The notes: generated by a model not told the origin, from the sequence alone. A stretch of DNA of 64,000 nt from Cucumis sativus (GCF_000004075.3 NC_026656.2:20160607-20224606), one strand, 5' to 3'. Numbered from the stretch's first letter, positions 45,717-59,326 are shown. Translations and numbers: made by a program.

Positions 45717-45836
45717 GTGTTTTATAGTGAATGAAAAAATAAAAAAAAATAAAAAAATTCTTTGCTTATTCTTTGATTGATTTGCTTTGTCAACGAATTA
45801 TGGCGACAATGTGAAGAGCATAAACGACCCACGTGG
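45717..45836 (-). promoter_or_regulatory. NADP-malic enzyme promoter: TATA box and G-box
   Basis: On the minus strand CTATAAAA (about 45718-45725) lies about 150 bases upstream of the ATG. The palindrome CCACGTGG, a G-box core, lies at 45829-45836, about 110 bases further upstream. G-boxes bind bZIP and bHLH factors and are common in light- and stress-regulated promoters; use here is inferred. Confidence 0.55.
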
Positions 45837-46599
45837 ACTAATTGATTTTAAGAATTCAACAAACCCCATTAAAAAATATATAAAATTTTAAAATAAAAAA
45901 GTGAACCTTTTCTTCTTTTCTTTTGGTATTATTACCAGATATTGATGTCGGAGGAAGAAGAGCATAATTGTGAAAATGGAAATAGAAATTAGGATGAAAA
46001 GAAAAGAAGAAGGAATTGAAAGGTTTCCGCGTTTTCTTGAGTGAGAAACAGAAGGAGGGTGGTGACTGGTTGAAGAAGAGGGACTAAAGTTTCAAACTTT
46101 GAGGATTGAATTCACTTTCATTTCACTCCTTCCTTTCCCATCTATTTTCTTTTTTGCCCCCAAACTCCTTTTTTCTTTTTTTCTTTTTTTCTTTTTTTCT
46201 TTCTTTTTGCTTAACTTCATACAAAATATTCCAAAACTTTTCCATCACTTTCCATTCTTTTAAATTACAAAATATTATAATATATATCTTAGTCTATATT
46301 ACTCATCAAAACTTTGTTATATTTTATAAATCTTTTGATTCATTTCGATATATTTAAAAATAGTCTTTTATTTTTATTTTGGAGAACTTCTGAAACCTGC
46401 AACGGATACTGCAACGGATGAAAGATCGTATGTCGAGCCTTGCGCAAGAGAAACTTTCGCCGATTCTTATATGGGTTCAACCTGTCAATATTCTTTGAAC
46501 CTCATTTTTCTAATGGAAGGAAGACCGTAAACTCCTTCGCGAAATTATGATTTCTAAAAAATAACCTAAAACTTTTAAGTTATGAGACATTTTTTTAAA

Positions 46600-46715
46600 T
46601 AGCAAAATAAATTAAAACATTTACAAATTATAGCAAAATTTTGGATTCTATCACTAATAATCGTTTATCATTATAGCGTATCAACGACTATCGATAGTAG
46701 AATTTGTTATTTTAA
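46600..46715. repeat. Second copy of the degenerate palindromic intergenic repeat
   Basis: Pieces such as TTCTATCACTAATAATCGTT and ATCAACGACTATCGATAGTA, next to ACAAATTATAGCAAAAT, match the style of the segment at 27391-27570. Copy ends are uncertain. Confidence 0.4.
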
Positions 46716-49700
46716 AAAAAATTCATTAAATAATTATTTTAAATACTCTACTTATTTGAAATAGAAAATGAAAATACACTATGTGAGTTGAAATGTACAT
46801 ATTAGAAATTATATGTAATATTTTTTACAACTCTTATTATCATTTTTTTCCTACTTGAACGGTGTGGTTAAAATTATTTACATTATGTAAATGATTTAGA
46901 AAAAAATTATTTTTCTAACAATGTTTTATAACTGTGGAGTTGTTTGGTATAATTATTTTAAAAATTTTAAAACTAATTTTCAACTATGGAAGAACAAAAA
47001 TCTGCTAAGCCCCAAATATTAACCCTTTATGTTCCAACAAAAATAATCCTTTTTACGATCAATTGCATATTTGAACTTATTAATTAGTCTATATATGAAC
47101 TTTTCCCTTTTTTTGGAAAGAATAATTGAGTTAGACTACGTTAACTTGTTTGAATCAAAAAAATGGTCAAGTATATTCGTTACGTGTGTGATGATTAATT
47201 TTGACGTTATTAATTTAGTTTATATATCAAAACACTTCCTCTTAAGTTAAAACGTTACATGTTTAAATTTTCATATATTATTCTTATATGTACTAAAATA
47301 CATTTCACTGATAATATAAGAATGTTTGTATTATCTATAAATGTTAAAACAATACTCTAAATTAATTGTACTAAAAAAACAACTATAAGAGCATGGGTTA
47401 AAATCATTTTCTCGATCAAGTCTCGTATAATTTACGTGGATAATTTAGTAAATGACATCATATACGTCTTCTAATTATTACACATTAACTTTTATATAAT
47501 CACGTTTGATTTTAACAAAATAAATAAATATTGCATGGTACCTTTTAATGTACGTAATTATTGTTTTACTTTAACCCGTTGAATATAAAAGTTGTTAAGC
47601 ATATTCCTTGCCTATTTTGATGTTTTAATCAAGTTGAATGTAATTTAAGTTAAGTTTTGTGGACATTCAACTTAAGCATAAGTAAAATTTTTGACTAAAG
47701 TATAAATTATCTATTAAGAAATTTGAATAACATTATTCATATATGAACCTAAAAGAAAATTTTAATCTTTATAAATATATTGAAAAATAGCAAAAACCAA
47801 ATGACGAACGAAAACAACTACAAATCAAACTCCTCCTCTAAACACAAAATAAAACTAATCCAAAACACGAACGTAGCTAAACTGCCAGATAGTGTCATAA
47901 GTTAAATACAAACAATTTGTATGTTAAACATTTTAAAATCTAATTTAACTAATGTTCGTAATATTATAGAAATATATATTATCGTCCTCATCATTTTTTT
48001 TTTCATTATATCTATCTATTAAATAAATTAAAAAATTAACCCTACCAAAATATTGAAATTAATTATAAAATATAGAAAAAAATTCTAAATAAAATAGATA
48101 AATTTATTTATAAATTTGGTTATATTTTATAAATAGTTATAATATTTGATATTTTAAAAAAGACGATAAAAGGATATTAAATGACAAAGAGAATATTAAA
48201 TATAAATTTGGTTTTGAGTTCAAAATATGTCATGTGGTTGTGAATTAATGACTCAATTTATTACAATGGTAGGTTGTTAAAAATGGTAGGTTTGAATTAT
48301 TCTCTAAATAAATTATAACATAAAAGTGAAAAAAAAATTAACTTTATAGTTCATATACTTTGTTATTTATGAAAATAACAAAGAAATCAAATAAAATCTA
48401 GCGTGTACCTATAAAAGCATGAATTTGATTATTTTTAGCATATTTACAAAATCACAAACCTTAAAGATATTTTTGTAAAATAGCTAAATTAATTTACCAC
48501 TCAATACAATTTTCCAATAAAACGAACTTACTTTTATTTTTAAAAATACAAAACTATCATTTTTGATATTTTTATATGATTTTTGTTACTATAAATATGT
48601 TTAATTTAGTCCAATTTTGTTTATAAAATTTAATTTATTTCCTCCAAATTGATTTGATAACAAATACGCTAGCAAAATATTTTAAATATTAATTTTGTTA
48701 AAAGAACATTGGATTAAAGATAAACAAATAGTAAAGTACAAGAACCAACTTAGTAAAAGTAAATAATTAAGATTAAAACATGATATTAGTACATGTACAT
48801 AGGATTTTCTTTATTGGTGCTTTCAATTGTCTTGATTATAGCTATGTAATCTTCATAAATCTTTAAATTAGTTTATGCATTTTTTTTTTGTTGGTTTTTA
48901 TAAAACAATTTAATCATCATGAAAATTATTATTATTATTATTATTATTAATTACCCAATTTTAATAAAAAGTATTTAAAAAACAAATATAAAATTTAAGA
49001 TTTATTAAAAATTGTGATAGTTGTAACTATTAGTACAAACTTTTAATTAATTTAAAGTTACATAATTTTAGAAACTATAAATAATTAATAAGTTTAAAAT
49101 TTCAAAATGTAAACATTCAAAGTTTAATTTATGTAACGAAAAAAATATATATAAAGAACGAACACCCAATTATAGATAGCAATAATAAGTTAAATAATAA
49201 CTATTTACGATCTAACAAAATTCATCTTTTTGACAATTTTACTGGAAAATAACATTATTTATTAGATAGTTTGGAAGAGAACATTATTTAATATAAAAGA
49301 ATTAATAATTAACGACGTGTAGTTTCGGGCCGAAAAAAGAGATGTGGGCCCCATTTTAGTTAAAATATATTATTAAATGAGGAAAGGAAAAGAAATAAAA
49401 GGTAGCCGGTAACCGGTAGAGGGTAGGACCGTCCATATTTGGCACTACCTACCGGTGATGTCCGTTGCCCGTCACATCGCATTAAGCAACAACATATACG
49501 GTTGTGCACGCCATGCTTCCCACGCCCTCTCTCTCTTAATGTCCTCTTTGAAACTTTCTGATTTTAAACATTTCAATTCATAATTATTTCAATTGAATTA
49601 CCTTCTTCGACAATGTTTATATTTTCTATAATCTAAAAATAAATTACTTAATTAATCTTATCATATTCTAATTATTAATTAAGGCTCTATTTAATAACCT

Positions 49701-52169
49701 TCTTGTTTCATGAGTTTTTTTAAAGACATGTCCTATGCCAATTAAAAGTATGTCTATATATATATATATATATATTATTCAATTAAGGTGCATGTATGTT
49801 ATTGTTTATACCAACCAAGGGGTAAAATGTAAAGAAAAAGAAAGAAATTGCATTAGATGGGACAGAAGTAATGGTTTATTCATATAATTACTTACCAAAT
49901 TTATATTAATAATTAAGATACATTTATGGACTATGGGCAGAGTTTTTAAAATAAAAAAGAAAATAGTGTGGGTTTTTGGTAAGGTCATAATCAAAGTTGT
50001 TGATAATATAAAAGGGAAAATTTAGAGGTTTTGTAAATCCAACTGGTGAAGGCTTCAACTGTTTGACAAATCAGGTTGAATTCATTTTCTTTCCCACACT
50101 TACACCCGCCGTCCTATTTGATCAAACCTCTCCATTTCTTTGTATTCAATATAATTAATTACTCAAAAACACCATTCCATTTCAATACATTACAATCTTT
50201 TTCTTTAATTGTGTATAATTAAACATCAATTTCATTTTATTTGACTTTTTACATCAATACATCGATTTTTTTTTTTAATCTGTATGATAAAATATTAATT
50301 TTTTTCGGGAAATTATTAATTAAATTATTTTAAAATTATTTCATTTTGTCTATGAACCTTACTTTGTATTTCCAATTTTAAATAAGCATGAAACCAACTT
50401 GTTTTTTTTTCCAGATATATACATTCTACATAGTTACTAATATATTCCACTATAGTTTTTCTTTTCTTTGTTTATCTTAGTCTAAATAGTTCTTAAAACT
50501 TTTATTTGTTTGATTTTTGAAGTAGATTTAGATGGATTAAAGGTTAAACTAAGAAAGTTGATAATAAACAAATTATATATATAAGTAATGAAACCGACGT
50601 AGAGTTTTAGAAAGATCCAAGAGTTTTGCTGACCTTTTACTTTGAAAACTGTTTCCCTTCTAGATTTCTTGAATTATTTATTTGTTGATTTATAATTTAG
50701 TCAATTATGTACTTTTAATTTGGAAAACTAAATATTCATATGTTTGGTATTCAAAAGTGGAGGGCATGCATAACTTAATAATATATATATGGTATAAACT
50801 TCTAGATACAAGATCATCGAATCTACTCTAATCTAATATTCTATATAATTCATATACTATACATATAACCTAGTTTGTCTCTTCTTCCCACGTAAAAATT
50901 GTTTGATATAATTTTATTTTATAAAGTTTAATTTTTAAAAAACGAAATTGGTTGTCATACTAAAACTTAAATAATTAAAATAAGCAACATTGGTAAGACT
51001 AATTAAAAATTGCATCAATGTTTTAATTAGCCAATATAGTCCTTTTATCAAGCTCACATCTTGAAAATCACCAATACATTTAAATGACTAGTTAGTAAAA
51101 TGGACGATGGAAATTGATTATGATTCCGATTTGATTTGTATATAATTATGTATACAAGTTTAAATTGTATAAATTAATAAAAAAATAAAACATTATTTGG
51201 TAAAATGAGTCTAATTCTACTGAAATAGATAGGCAACTTCTTGGGTTTGAATCTCTACATAATTGACTATAATAATAAGAGGAGGAAGAAGAAGAGTCTG
51301 TTCTTCAAAATTTATATCCCATTTGAATTTTTCATAAACAATTAGTCCATTTTGCCCCTCAGATAAATTAATAAATTCAATAATACACAACCCTATTTCC
51401 ATTTTAACTTTATTAGGGGTATTGACGAAAATACGACTTTCCATGTCTCGACGTATTTGATATTTTATTATCATTAATTAGCTGCATTACTTTCCTTGAC
51501 CTTATATGTGAAGCATGTTTATGTTTAATGATCTACCTCTTACAAAATACGATTTATAAATAACCTACTATTCCATTTTATTAATGTGATCGCGATTTTA
51601 CATGATCAAATGAGCATCTTGTTGTATGGATGACATTGTTATATGCACATAATAATTTTTAATACAATGCATCAACAAAATTTTTAAATTTTATGAATAT
51701 TTGATGTTTAAAATATTTAAACAGTTTTGTTAAGGAATAGATATGTAGTAAAGCGAAATTATTAAATAAATTTAATTTGTGTTATATATGGAGAGATAGA
51801 TTTAGGTATTGGGAGGTGGAACTCAATAAAATTAAAATGAAATAAACACACAAATCCATGTCAGGCCGTGGCCACGAGAATCGGTATTTATTTTAATCTA
51901 TGAAATGTAACTATTTGGCCATTGGCTCATATTATTTAATTTATAAGTTCATTATATATATAAAAAAAGGAATTATAAATATATATTTCATTTATATATA
52001 TATTAAAAGTTGAGAAACTTACCAACTTCTGGGAGCCAATCAAGTTATAGAGTTTACAACGGGAATGAACAGGTCTTTGCAAATTGCAATTGTGTAGAAA
52101 AACACATTTTTCATTCTACCAAAAAAACTAAAATAATCTCAATAAGTCAGTGTAATTAATGTTATAATC

Positions 52170-52476
52170 ATGGAACCCATTAAACAACAGAAAAAAAAAG
52201 GTGTGCTATAGGGTATATGAACAAAAATAATAAAGAACGTTGAAGATTCAAAAGAGCATAGAACTTAAATCTTGCGAGTAGATACATTTGAATTTGAATA
52301 AGAAAAGGGTGTTGTACCAAACCAAATGGTCCATGCCATGAATAGGGTTCCGTGAATGATCCATTAGTGAACCCAAATGCTTTAAGATAGACATCAGGAA
52401 GTGAGAATGAGGCTTTTGTGTGGCCCATATACATGACTTGTAATAGAGTTGTGCGAATTTCCAAAACTGCCCCTAC
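52170..52476. repeat. Direct repeat copy A flanking RPS5
   Basis: About 306 bases, from TGGAACCCATTAAAC to CCAAAACTGCCCC, recur in the same orientation at 55006-55311 with high but imperfect identity. It contains the motif GTGGCCCATA, which reads TGGGCC (a site II type element) on the minus strand. An open minus-strand frame is partly shared by both copies. Confidence 0.88.
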
Positions 52477-53030
52477 TTTGGTACAAACACTCTCGTATTT
52501 AAGTCGAGCTACACTCGTCAAGATCATTTATTTATGCCATTTAAAAATTCCAACACAAACCCTCTAACTTACTTGATAATTTAGTAAATAAATAAACCAT
52601 ATTAAATATATATATATATATATTAAACGATTATAAATGTAATTTACACACGTAAAATACGTATAGAAATAAATGTAATTTATTATTTTTTAAAATAGAC
52701 TATTTCACGTGTTGTTTTCTTAAATCGTTGCTGCAACCTCTCCAATTTGAATCAATAGAGTTATTGATCCTTCTTATATGTGGTTTTTTAGATTCATGAC
52801 TGGCTTAGTGTGATAGGTTGGGTGACTGATGAAACTTATTATTTGTTTCTCATTTTTTTACCTTTACACTTTGTTGCCCCTCTCGTTAGGGATAAGAATA
52901 ATAAGAATAAAAATAACTTGAGTAACCCTTGGATTGGATTAAGTTAAAAAATGTTAATTGAATTGAATTGGATTGAAAAAAATTATTTTTTTAAGTTGGT
53001 TGGTGTTTCAAAAATAAGTAGGTTAAAAAT

Positions 53031-53176
53031 TTCCCTTTCCTCGCGCGTGCCTTCTCCGTTTCTTTTGATAGCGCCGCATCTCCTCTCATCTCCTTCCTCT
53101 CCTCGCCTTCGTCTCCTGTCTCCGCGGTTCGTCCGTCTCCTCCCTCTCCTCTCTTCCGACGGTGATCTCAAATCAG
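53031..53176 (+). other. Putative RPS5 5' UTR exon
   Basis: A strongly pyrimidine-rich, GC-balanced stretch (CTTCTCCG, CTCCTCTCATCTCC and similar) ends at a donor AATCAG|GTATAAA. The next acceptor, TTCAG|GAACAATGG at 53914, lies five bases before the RPS5 ATG. Such CT-rich leaders with a leader intron are usual for ribosomal protein genes. The start at 53031 is approximate. Confidence 0.7.
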
Positions 53177-53919
53177 GTATAAAATTATTTATCTATTGTT
53201 TTTGGTATAAATAAAATTTAAATTCCAATTTTTATGTTTTTGGTTTTCCTTCAAATCATTATGTCGTACATATTCTTAGTTTGTTGAGTTCAAGACTGAC
53301 AATAGACATACAAGGATAGCACCTTGTTCATGCAACTTCTCCGAGACAACTTGACTTTTTGGACTTCTGATATTGGTAATCAACCTGGCGATAGAGATTA
53401 AGGAAGCACCAAAACGTGAATCAGGGGAGGGACATGGACAGTAGTTTGCATTGTTGAGTTGATACTTGATAGGAGTAGTTGTATTCTTCTCTTTTTTTAG
53501 CTACTTGGTTTGAATGTCTTATTATTTATGAGAATCTGATGTTTGAATGATTTGATATATATATTTTGTTTGAACACATTGATCTGCATTTGATATTAAA
53601 TTGAAAATGTTAAAGCATAAAAGTTGTAAGTAAATCCTAAACCCAAAGAAAAAAAAAACCTACAACCCAACCCGTTTACACTCCTAGCTCTCATCTACAG
53701 TCGAATCGTTTTGGAATTCATGATATTGCGTGTATTTTGGGGTGAAAGTTGTCTTTAATTAGACTAGTGACAGTTCATTATTGATTGTGGAGAAATTTAT
53801 GACCATCTAATTTTAATTTGAACAAGGGAGGATGAAAATAATTGGGAAATCGGATACCCATTGCATGTTATGTCCAACTAGTACTCATTTTTTCTTTGTT
53901 CTGATATTCTTCAGGAACA

Positions 53920-54543
53920 ATGGCCGTTGAAGTTGATGTGGTTAACCAGGAACTGACCCTGCCTCATCACGATGTGAAGCTGTTCAACCGGTGGACCTTT
54001 GATGATGTCCAAGTGAATGACATCTCTCTGGTTGATTACGTTGGTGTTGCACCTGCCAAGCATGCCACCTATGTCCCCCACACTGCCGGGAGGTACTCTG
54101 TCAAGCGCTTTAGAAAAGCTCAGTGCCCAATTGTTGAGAGGCTCACAAATTCTCTGATGATGCACGGAAGAAACAACGGGAAGAAACTCATGGCTGTCAG
54201 GATTATTAAGCATGCAATGGAGATTATTCATCTTCTAACCGATCTCAACCCAGTTCAAGTCATTGTCGATGCGGTTGTTAACAGTGGACCACGTGAAGAT
54301 GCCACTCGAATCGGCTCAGCTGGTGTTGTTAGGCGTCAAGCTGTGGATATATCCCCTTTGCGACGTGTTAATCAGGCAATCTATCTTCTTACAACAGGTG
54401 CTCGTGAGGCCGCTTTCAGAAACATCAAAACAATTGCAGAATGCTTGGCGGATGAACTTATTAATGCAGCAAAGGGATCATCCAACAGTTATGCAATCAA
54501 GAAAAAGGATGAGATTGAGAGAGTTGCTAAGGCAAATCGTTGA
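53920..54543 (+). CDS. RPS5: 40S ribosomal protein S5 (uS7)
   Basis: One open frame of 207 residues encodes the complete eukaryotic uS7 protein, which sits in the head of the small subunit and contacts mRNA and tRNA at the exit site. Conserved blocks are present throughout: [80 protein letters not shown], and the C-terminal [18 protein letters not shown]. The length equals that of other plant RPS5 proteins, and only the first 15 residues or so look variable. The coding region has no intron, while a leader intron (53177-53914) is likely. It is bracketed by two copies of a 306-bp direct repeat. No damage is visible, so it looks functional. Confidence 0.96.
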   Translation: MAVEVDVVNQELTLPHHDVKLFNRWTFDDVQVNDISLVDYVGVAPAKHATYVPHTAGRYSVKRFRKAQCPIVERLTNSLMMHGRNNGKKLMAVRIIKHAMEIIHLLTDLNPVQVIVDAVVNSGPREDATRIGSAGVVRRQAVDISPLRRVNQAIYLLTTGAREAAFRNIKTIAECLADELINAAKGSSNSYAIKKKDEIERVAKANR

Positions 54544-55005
54544 GAGGTTATTTTTTGTGTTACGGCAAGAGTTTTCTGTTATTTTTCTTGTCTGTTTTAC
54601 ACTCTTAAAATGAACGCTATAGTCTAAATCTACCGGTTTTGAATTTCTTATTTGGACAAATCATGTCTACTACTTGACTTTAAAGTTTTGGTATAATGTC
54701 ATTTCATCAAAACAGCCAAATGCATGTGTTTCTTGAAATGGTGTCATTGTAACTTTATCTTTCTTAATTTAGTCTATGTAGTTAGTTTTTTCTAAGGCTA
54801 AAATGTATGTTGTGTTTTGATATTGTCTTTATAACTAAACTGTTTGCTCGTTGCCCCACTTCATCTGTGGATTCTTTTGAAAATATGAGTTGGGCTTGTT
54901 GGTCGAACCAAAAAAAAATATTCAACCAGAGACTCAATCCAAATAGTTTGAGTTTTGAGTTATCAGATTGTTCGAGCACTCATTTCTTAGCGTCAAAGTG
55001 CTATT

Positions 55006-55311
55006 ATGGAACCCATTAAACAGCAGCAAGAAAAAAAAAAGGTGCTATAAGGTTTATGGATAAAAAGCAACGAAGAATATTGAAGCTTCAAAAGACCATA
55101 GGACTTCAATCTTACGACTGAATACATTTGAATTTGAATAAGAAAAGGGTGTTGTACCAAACCAAATGCTTCATGCCATGAATAGGGTTCCGTGAATGAC
55201 CCATTAGTGAGCCCAAATGAGATAGATATGAGGAAGTGAGAATGAGGCTGTTGTGTGTGGCCCATATGACTTGTAGTTAGAGTTTGTGCAAGTTTCCAAA
55301 ACTGCCCCCAC
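55006..55311. repeat. Direct repeat copy B flanking RPS5
   Basis: This is the second copy of the repeat at 52170-52476, in the same orientation and with the same limits (TGGAACCCATTAAAC to AAAACTGCCCCCACC). Between the copies there are several small indels and scattered substitutions, so the duplication is not recent. Confidence 0.88.
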
Positions 55312-57379
55312 CTTTTATGTTGTCTTCTTCTTCATCTGAACCACCAGCAAATTTCAATACCCCACCATTTCCTTCCTTCTTCAACTTTCCCCGGCACCTC
55401 CTTCTCGGGCGATTCCATGGCCATGTCTTCCCATTTCTATGTTGAACCCACGAACTCACTTCTCTGGCTTTTATTTCTCCATGAATTTTGCGTTATCATC
55501 TCCGTCTTTTAGACAACATCTGAACGATAAGATTTCAATCACAAAACTTTATTACTTTAGTTGAGTTGTACTTGTTTTGACTAGTTGTACATAACTCTAC
55601 TAACAAATTTTTTAATAAATATAACGTTGGTAAAAATAAAACCTTCATAAATTTATTAAATAGTAGATATGAATATATATATAATTGATATTCGTAAGTA
55701 GAGAAAGCCATATCTAAACATGACATAGAATAACTTTTGCACTCATTGAAAAGTGACTTTTCTTAGACTGAAATCGGTTTAGATTGATTTAGTAAAAAAC
55801 GATAAACTATTTACAATCCATTTAATAAAACTACTAAAAAATAAAATTCATTATTATAAATATTATTTTCTTTTAAAAAATTCATCTATTTAAACTATTT
55901 TTACAAAAGAAAAAACCATTTAAAACACCAATTTTAAAGGTTATTTTGTGTAGTTGTAAAAAACACTCTATTTTTTTAAAAAAAAAATTAAAATATACCT
56001 TAATTAGAATAGGGAAGATTATGTGAATTATCACACTCTATATATACATACATATATATATCATTGTCTTTTTTAACCTCTGAATGGTTCAAAACACTCA
56101 ACTCTAAATTTAATTATGCACATTGTTTAAGAGCATCCATAATGAATATTTTGATTATTTATCAATTAAAAATAGTTAATAACCATTTTCATGGAAACAA
56201 AAATTTAAAATTATTTTATTACTAATAATATTATTTGGAGTAATAGTTTTATGGTCACATCGGTATGGGCTAAGCATAGTCATGGGCTTACTTTATAATA
56301 AACCGAAGTCTATAACTTGAGGGTTGATCCCTACAAAAGTCCTACCATGGTTCCTTTTAGAATCTTTTATTTTTCTTTCTTCTTTTACATAACACTTATT
56401 TAAATACTATTTTTACTACTACTTTTTCATTAAAAATGTAACAAAATAATGTATTGGACCTAACAACTCCAATGGAACAAAATAAACCATATTAGAATGG
56501 TTTCCAGAAAAAAAAATATATATATATATTAGATGATGCTCATAAACATAATAAATACAATGAAATATAATTAAAATAAATCGAGATAGTAATGAAAACG
56601 AAAGAAGCTGATGAAAAGATAAGAAGAAAGAAGAAGAAGATGGTGAGAAAATGGATAAGTTAAGAATAATGAATGCTTCCCATTCTCATTTGTTTTCTTT
56701 TCTTTTTTTAAAAAAAGTTTTGTTTCATTTTACATATACATTTGCATGTGATACCCTTTTTCTTTGCCTTTTCTTCTTTTCTTAATAAAAAAAATCTTGT
56801 TTTTTAAAACATATTTTTATAAATTTAGTTTTTACCAAAAGAAAAATTTACATTCAAACCTCGTCTACAAAATAATTTAATTGAGATAAACCAAAATACT
56901 GAATTAATAAGTTTTGTTGTGTTAATGAATAATAAACATCGGAAATTGATTATTTTCTCTTCTGTTGTGTTTAATAATAAAAATATAGTCAAGGCAAATA
57001 TAAAGTTAGTATAATATATTAAGTTGTTTAGATTAAGAAAAATCACTTTTTTTACGAAAATAATTGAACTATTAGTTTTGGTTGGAAATGATATTGAAGA
57101 TTTTCCCGACCCTAATTTTAGTTTTGGAAGATACTATCATAGATCTTTAAATGGAATTCTCTAAACAATTTGTCCACACAGTTTAATCAAATGGACAATA
57201 TATATATAGTAGACTGAAGTTAGAACTTAGAAATTCAACTTCTTTCCCACGTTATTTTCTAGAAAATAGTGATTCAATTTGTAGATTTAAAAAAGAAAAA
57301 TTAAAATAATAGTCTATACTCTATTTAAATCATATCTCTCCCATTAGTTAACGTTACAATTCAATGATCATAATTAAAA

Positions 57380-57401
57380 AACACACACACACACACACAC
57401 A
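57380..57401. repeat. (AC)n microsatellite
   Basis: Eleven AC units in AT-rich spacer. A shorter (AC)n run lies at 58659-58675. Confidence 0.9.
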
Positions 57402-59326
57402 AATGAACCTATAGAATACCACCCACTCCATTTAATAAAAAATGAGTAGATCTGATTCAACAACAATTATAAAATAAATTAAATTGAGTGATTTCTTGAT
57501 GGATTTTATTTCAATTTAATTAATTAACTAAATTCTTAATATACTTTGATCCAATCTTATACAATTAAAATAATTACACCCTTTGAATAAAGACAAACTT
57601 CATAGATCAAATTGGAAAGAAAGAAAATAATAAAGGAGTATTATTATTTCCCCTACACTTTGTATAAAGTAAAAATACTCTAAATATTTGTTTATTTTAG
57701 TTTACAAAGAAAATGAGTGAAAGTTAACGTGACAATGTCAGTAATGATAAAAATTAAACTATATATAATAGAAAATGAAGCACTTCAAAAGTTGAAAAAA
57801 AAAAAAAATATGGGCATGTGATCCCTCCCAAACTTTCCTATTTTATTTTTATTTTCTTGTAATGGTCAGAAATTTAATATATATATTTTTTTGTTGTGAT
57901 TTTATTTAATAGTTTTCTAAATTGATCATCTAATTGTCATATTATAGTTTACATTATACTGTTGGATGCCTTTCAATGTATGATAGACTATTCCATTGTT
58001 TTTTTAAAATTAAATCTATTTACGAGTGTTTTAGGAAGTGTAGATAAACTAAATGTCGGTTTAATTTTATTTTTGATTATAACTCAACGACAAATCTAAA
58101 TGATCTTTCTAGTACGTTGCTCAATAATGGCATATCATTTTTACTAATCTTTAAACCTTATAAAGCATAGTAAATAGAATGATATTTTTATTTTAGGAAC
58201 ATTTTAATTTATTAAACGTTTAGTTTAGAGTAAATAGAATGATATTTGAGAGATAATAAATGTAGTTTAGTGACCAACTTTTAATTTGAGAGAGAAAAGT
58301 AGAAAATGAAAATATAAATATAAATATAAACAATTTAACTTTGCATGTGCTTTGCTTTTATCAAACATTCTCTGCAAAAATAAGAGAGTATTGATCCCCA
58401 TGGAAAATGACTTCAAAGAAAAACCATAAATCCACATTTTATCTAAGATTATAAAAACGATAAACTATTTAATCACATAATTGAACTTTGTAAATTTGGA
58501 AGAAATAAACTAAAAATTACATTAAATGTCAAATATAACATTTCATGTATTTTTTAAGGATTAAATTTAGTATTTGAATTATCATTAAATGTCAAATATA
58601 ACCGTTCAAAATTAACTTTAGTAGGAATTAATAAATAACAAGAATAAAATTTAAAAAAACACACACACACACACAAATATGCTTTTAAAATCTATAAGAA
58701 AAATAAATAATATAGACTTTTATTATAAAAAAATCAATAATAAGAACTCTTTCAACAATATTAAATTTGGTATGTTTATAATTACAAGGATTAAAAAAAA
58801 GTTAAGAAATGTGGTTTTAATTTTAATTTTAGATAAATTGTAATTGAATATTTGTTATTTATAATTATAATTTATTGTTTTGTTTATGTGTATTTTTTAA
58901 AAGTTTTCAGTAAATTAATTACATTATTTAAACTACTTTTTTCTTAAATTAGCGGAAGTGCGTTTAAAGACTAAATCAACTAAATTATAAAGGTTAAATT
59001 AACTTTAGATTTTGAAACGAAGCTATGTAATATAAAAAGTTTAGGAACAATAATCACATTTTTCAAGGTTCTAATTTGCATCTCATAGACCTAATAGTAA
59101 AAACCTTGGACTGAATATTTCTTTAATTAATTAAACAACTATTTTTCTTCATTTGTAATTTGTTTTTTTTTTTTCTTTTCCGGTTGTCAGACAATTAAAA
59201 AAAATGTCTATGGGAAGAAAAAGAAAATAAAAATGTCAGAACTTCCAACAAAATCATCTAAAAATCTCATGAAGAAAAAACCAAAAATGAATCACATTGG
59301 CCGGACTCAATGCCTACCGGCAATGG

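Larger units (their letters stand above)
45837..53030. other. Long AT-rich intergenic region without recognised genes
   Basis: About 7 kb of very AT-rich DNA. It contains a CTTTTTTT-type run (46165-46205), a GC-balanced island (46383-46545), a degenerate palindromic repeat (46600-46715), (TTA)n at about 48926-48949, a second island with an inverted repeat (49310-49530), (TA)n at about 49755-49775 and 52606-52623, and one copy of a 306-bp repeat (52170-52476). No protein domain is recognisable on either strand. Confidence 0.55.
54544..59326. other. RPS5 trailer and AT-rich spacer
   Basis: The RPS5 3' UTR probably ends within 150-250 bases. Repeat copy B lies at 55006-55311, followed by a GC-balanced stretch to about 55510. 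The rest is AT-rich, with (AC)n at 57380-57401 and 58659-58675. No gene is seen. Confidence 0.5.

Noticed and set aside
53911..54231. Antisense open frame across RPS5
   Set aside because: It mirrors the strongly conserved RPS5 coding sequence on the other strand and matches no family.
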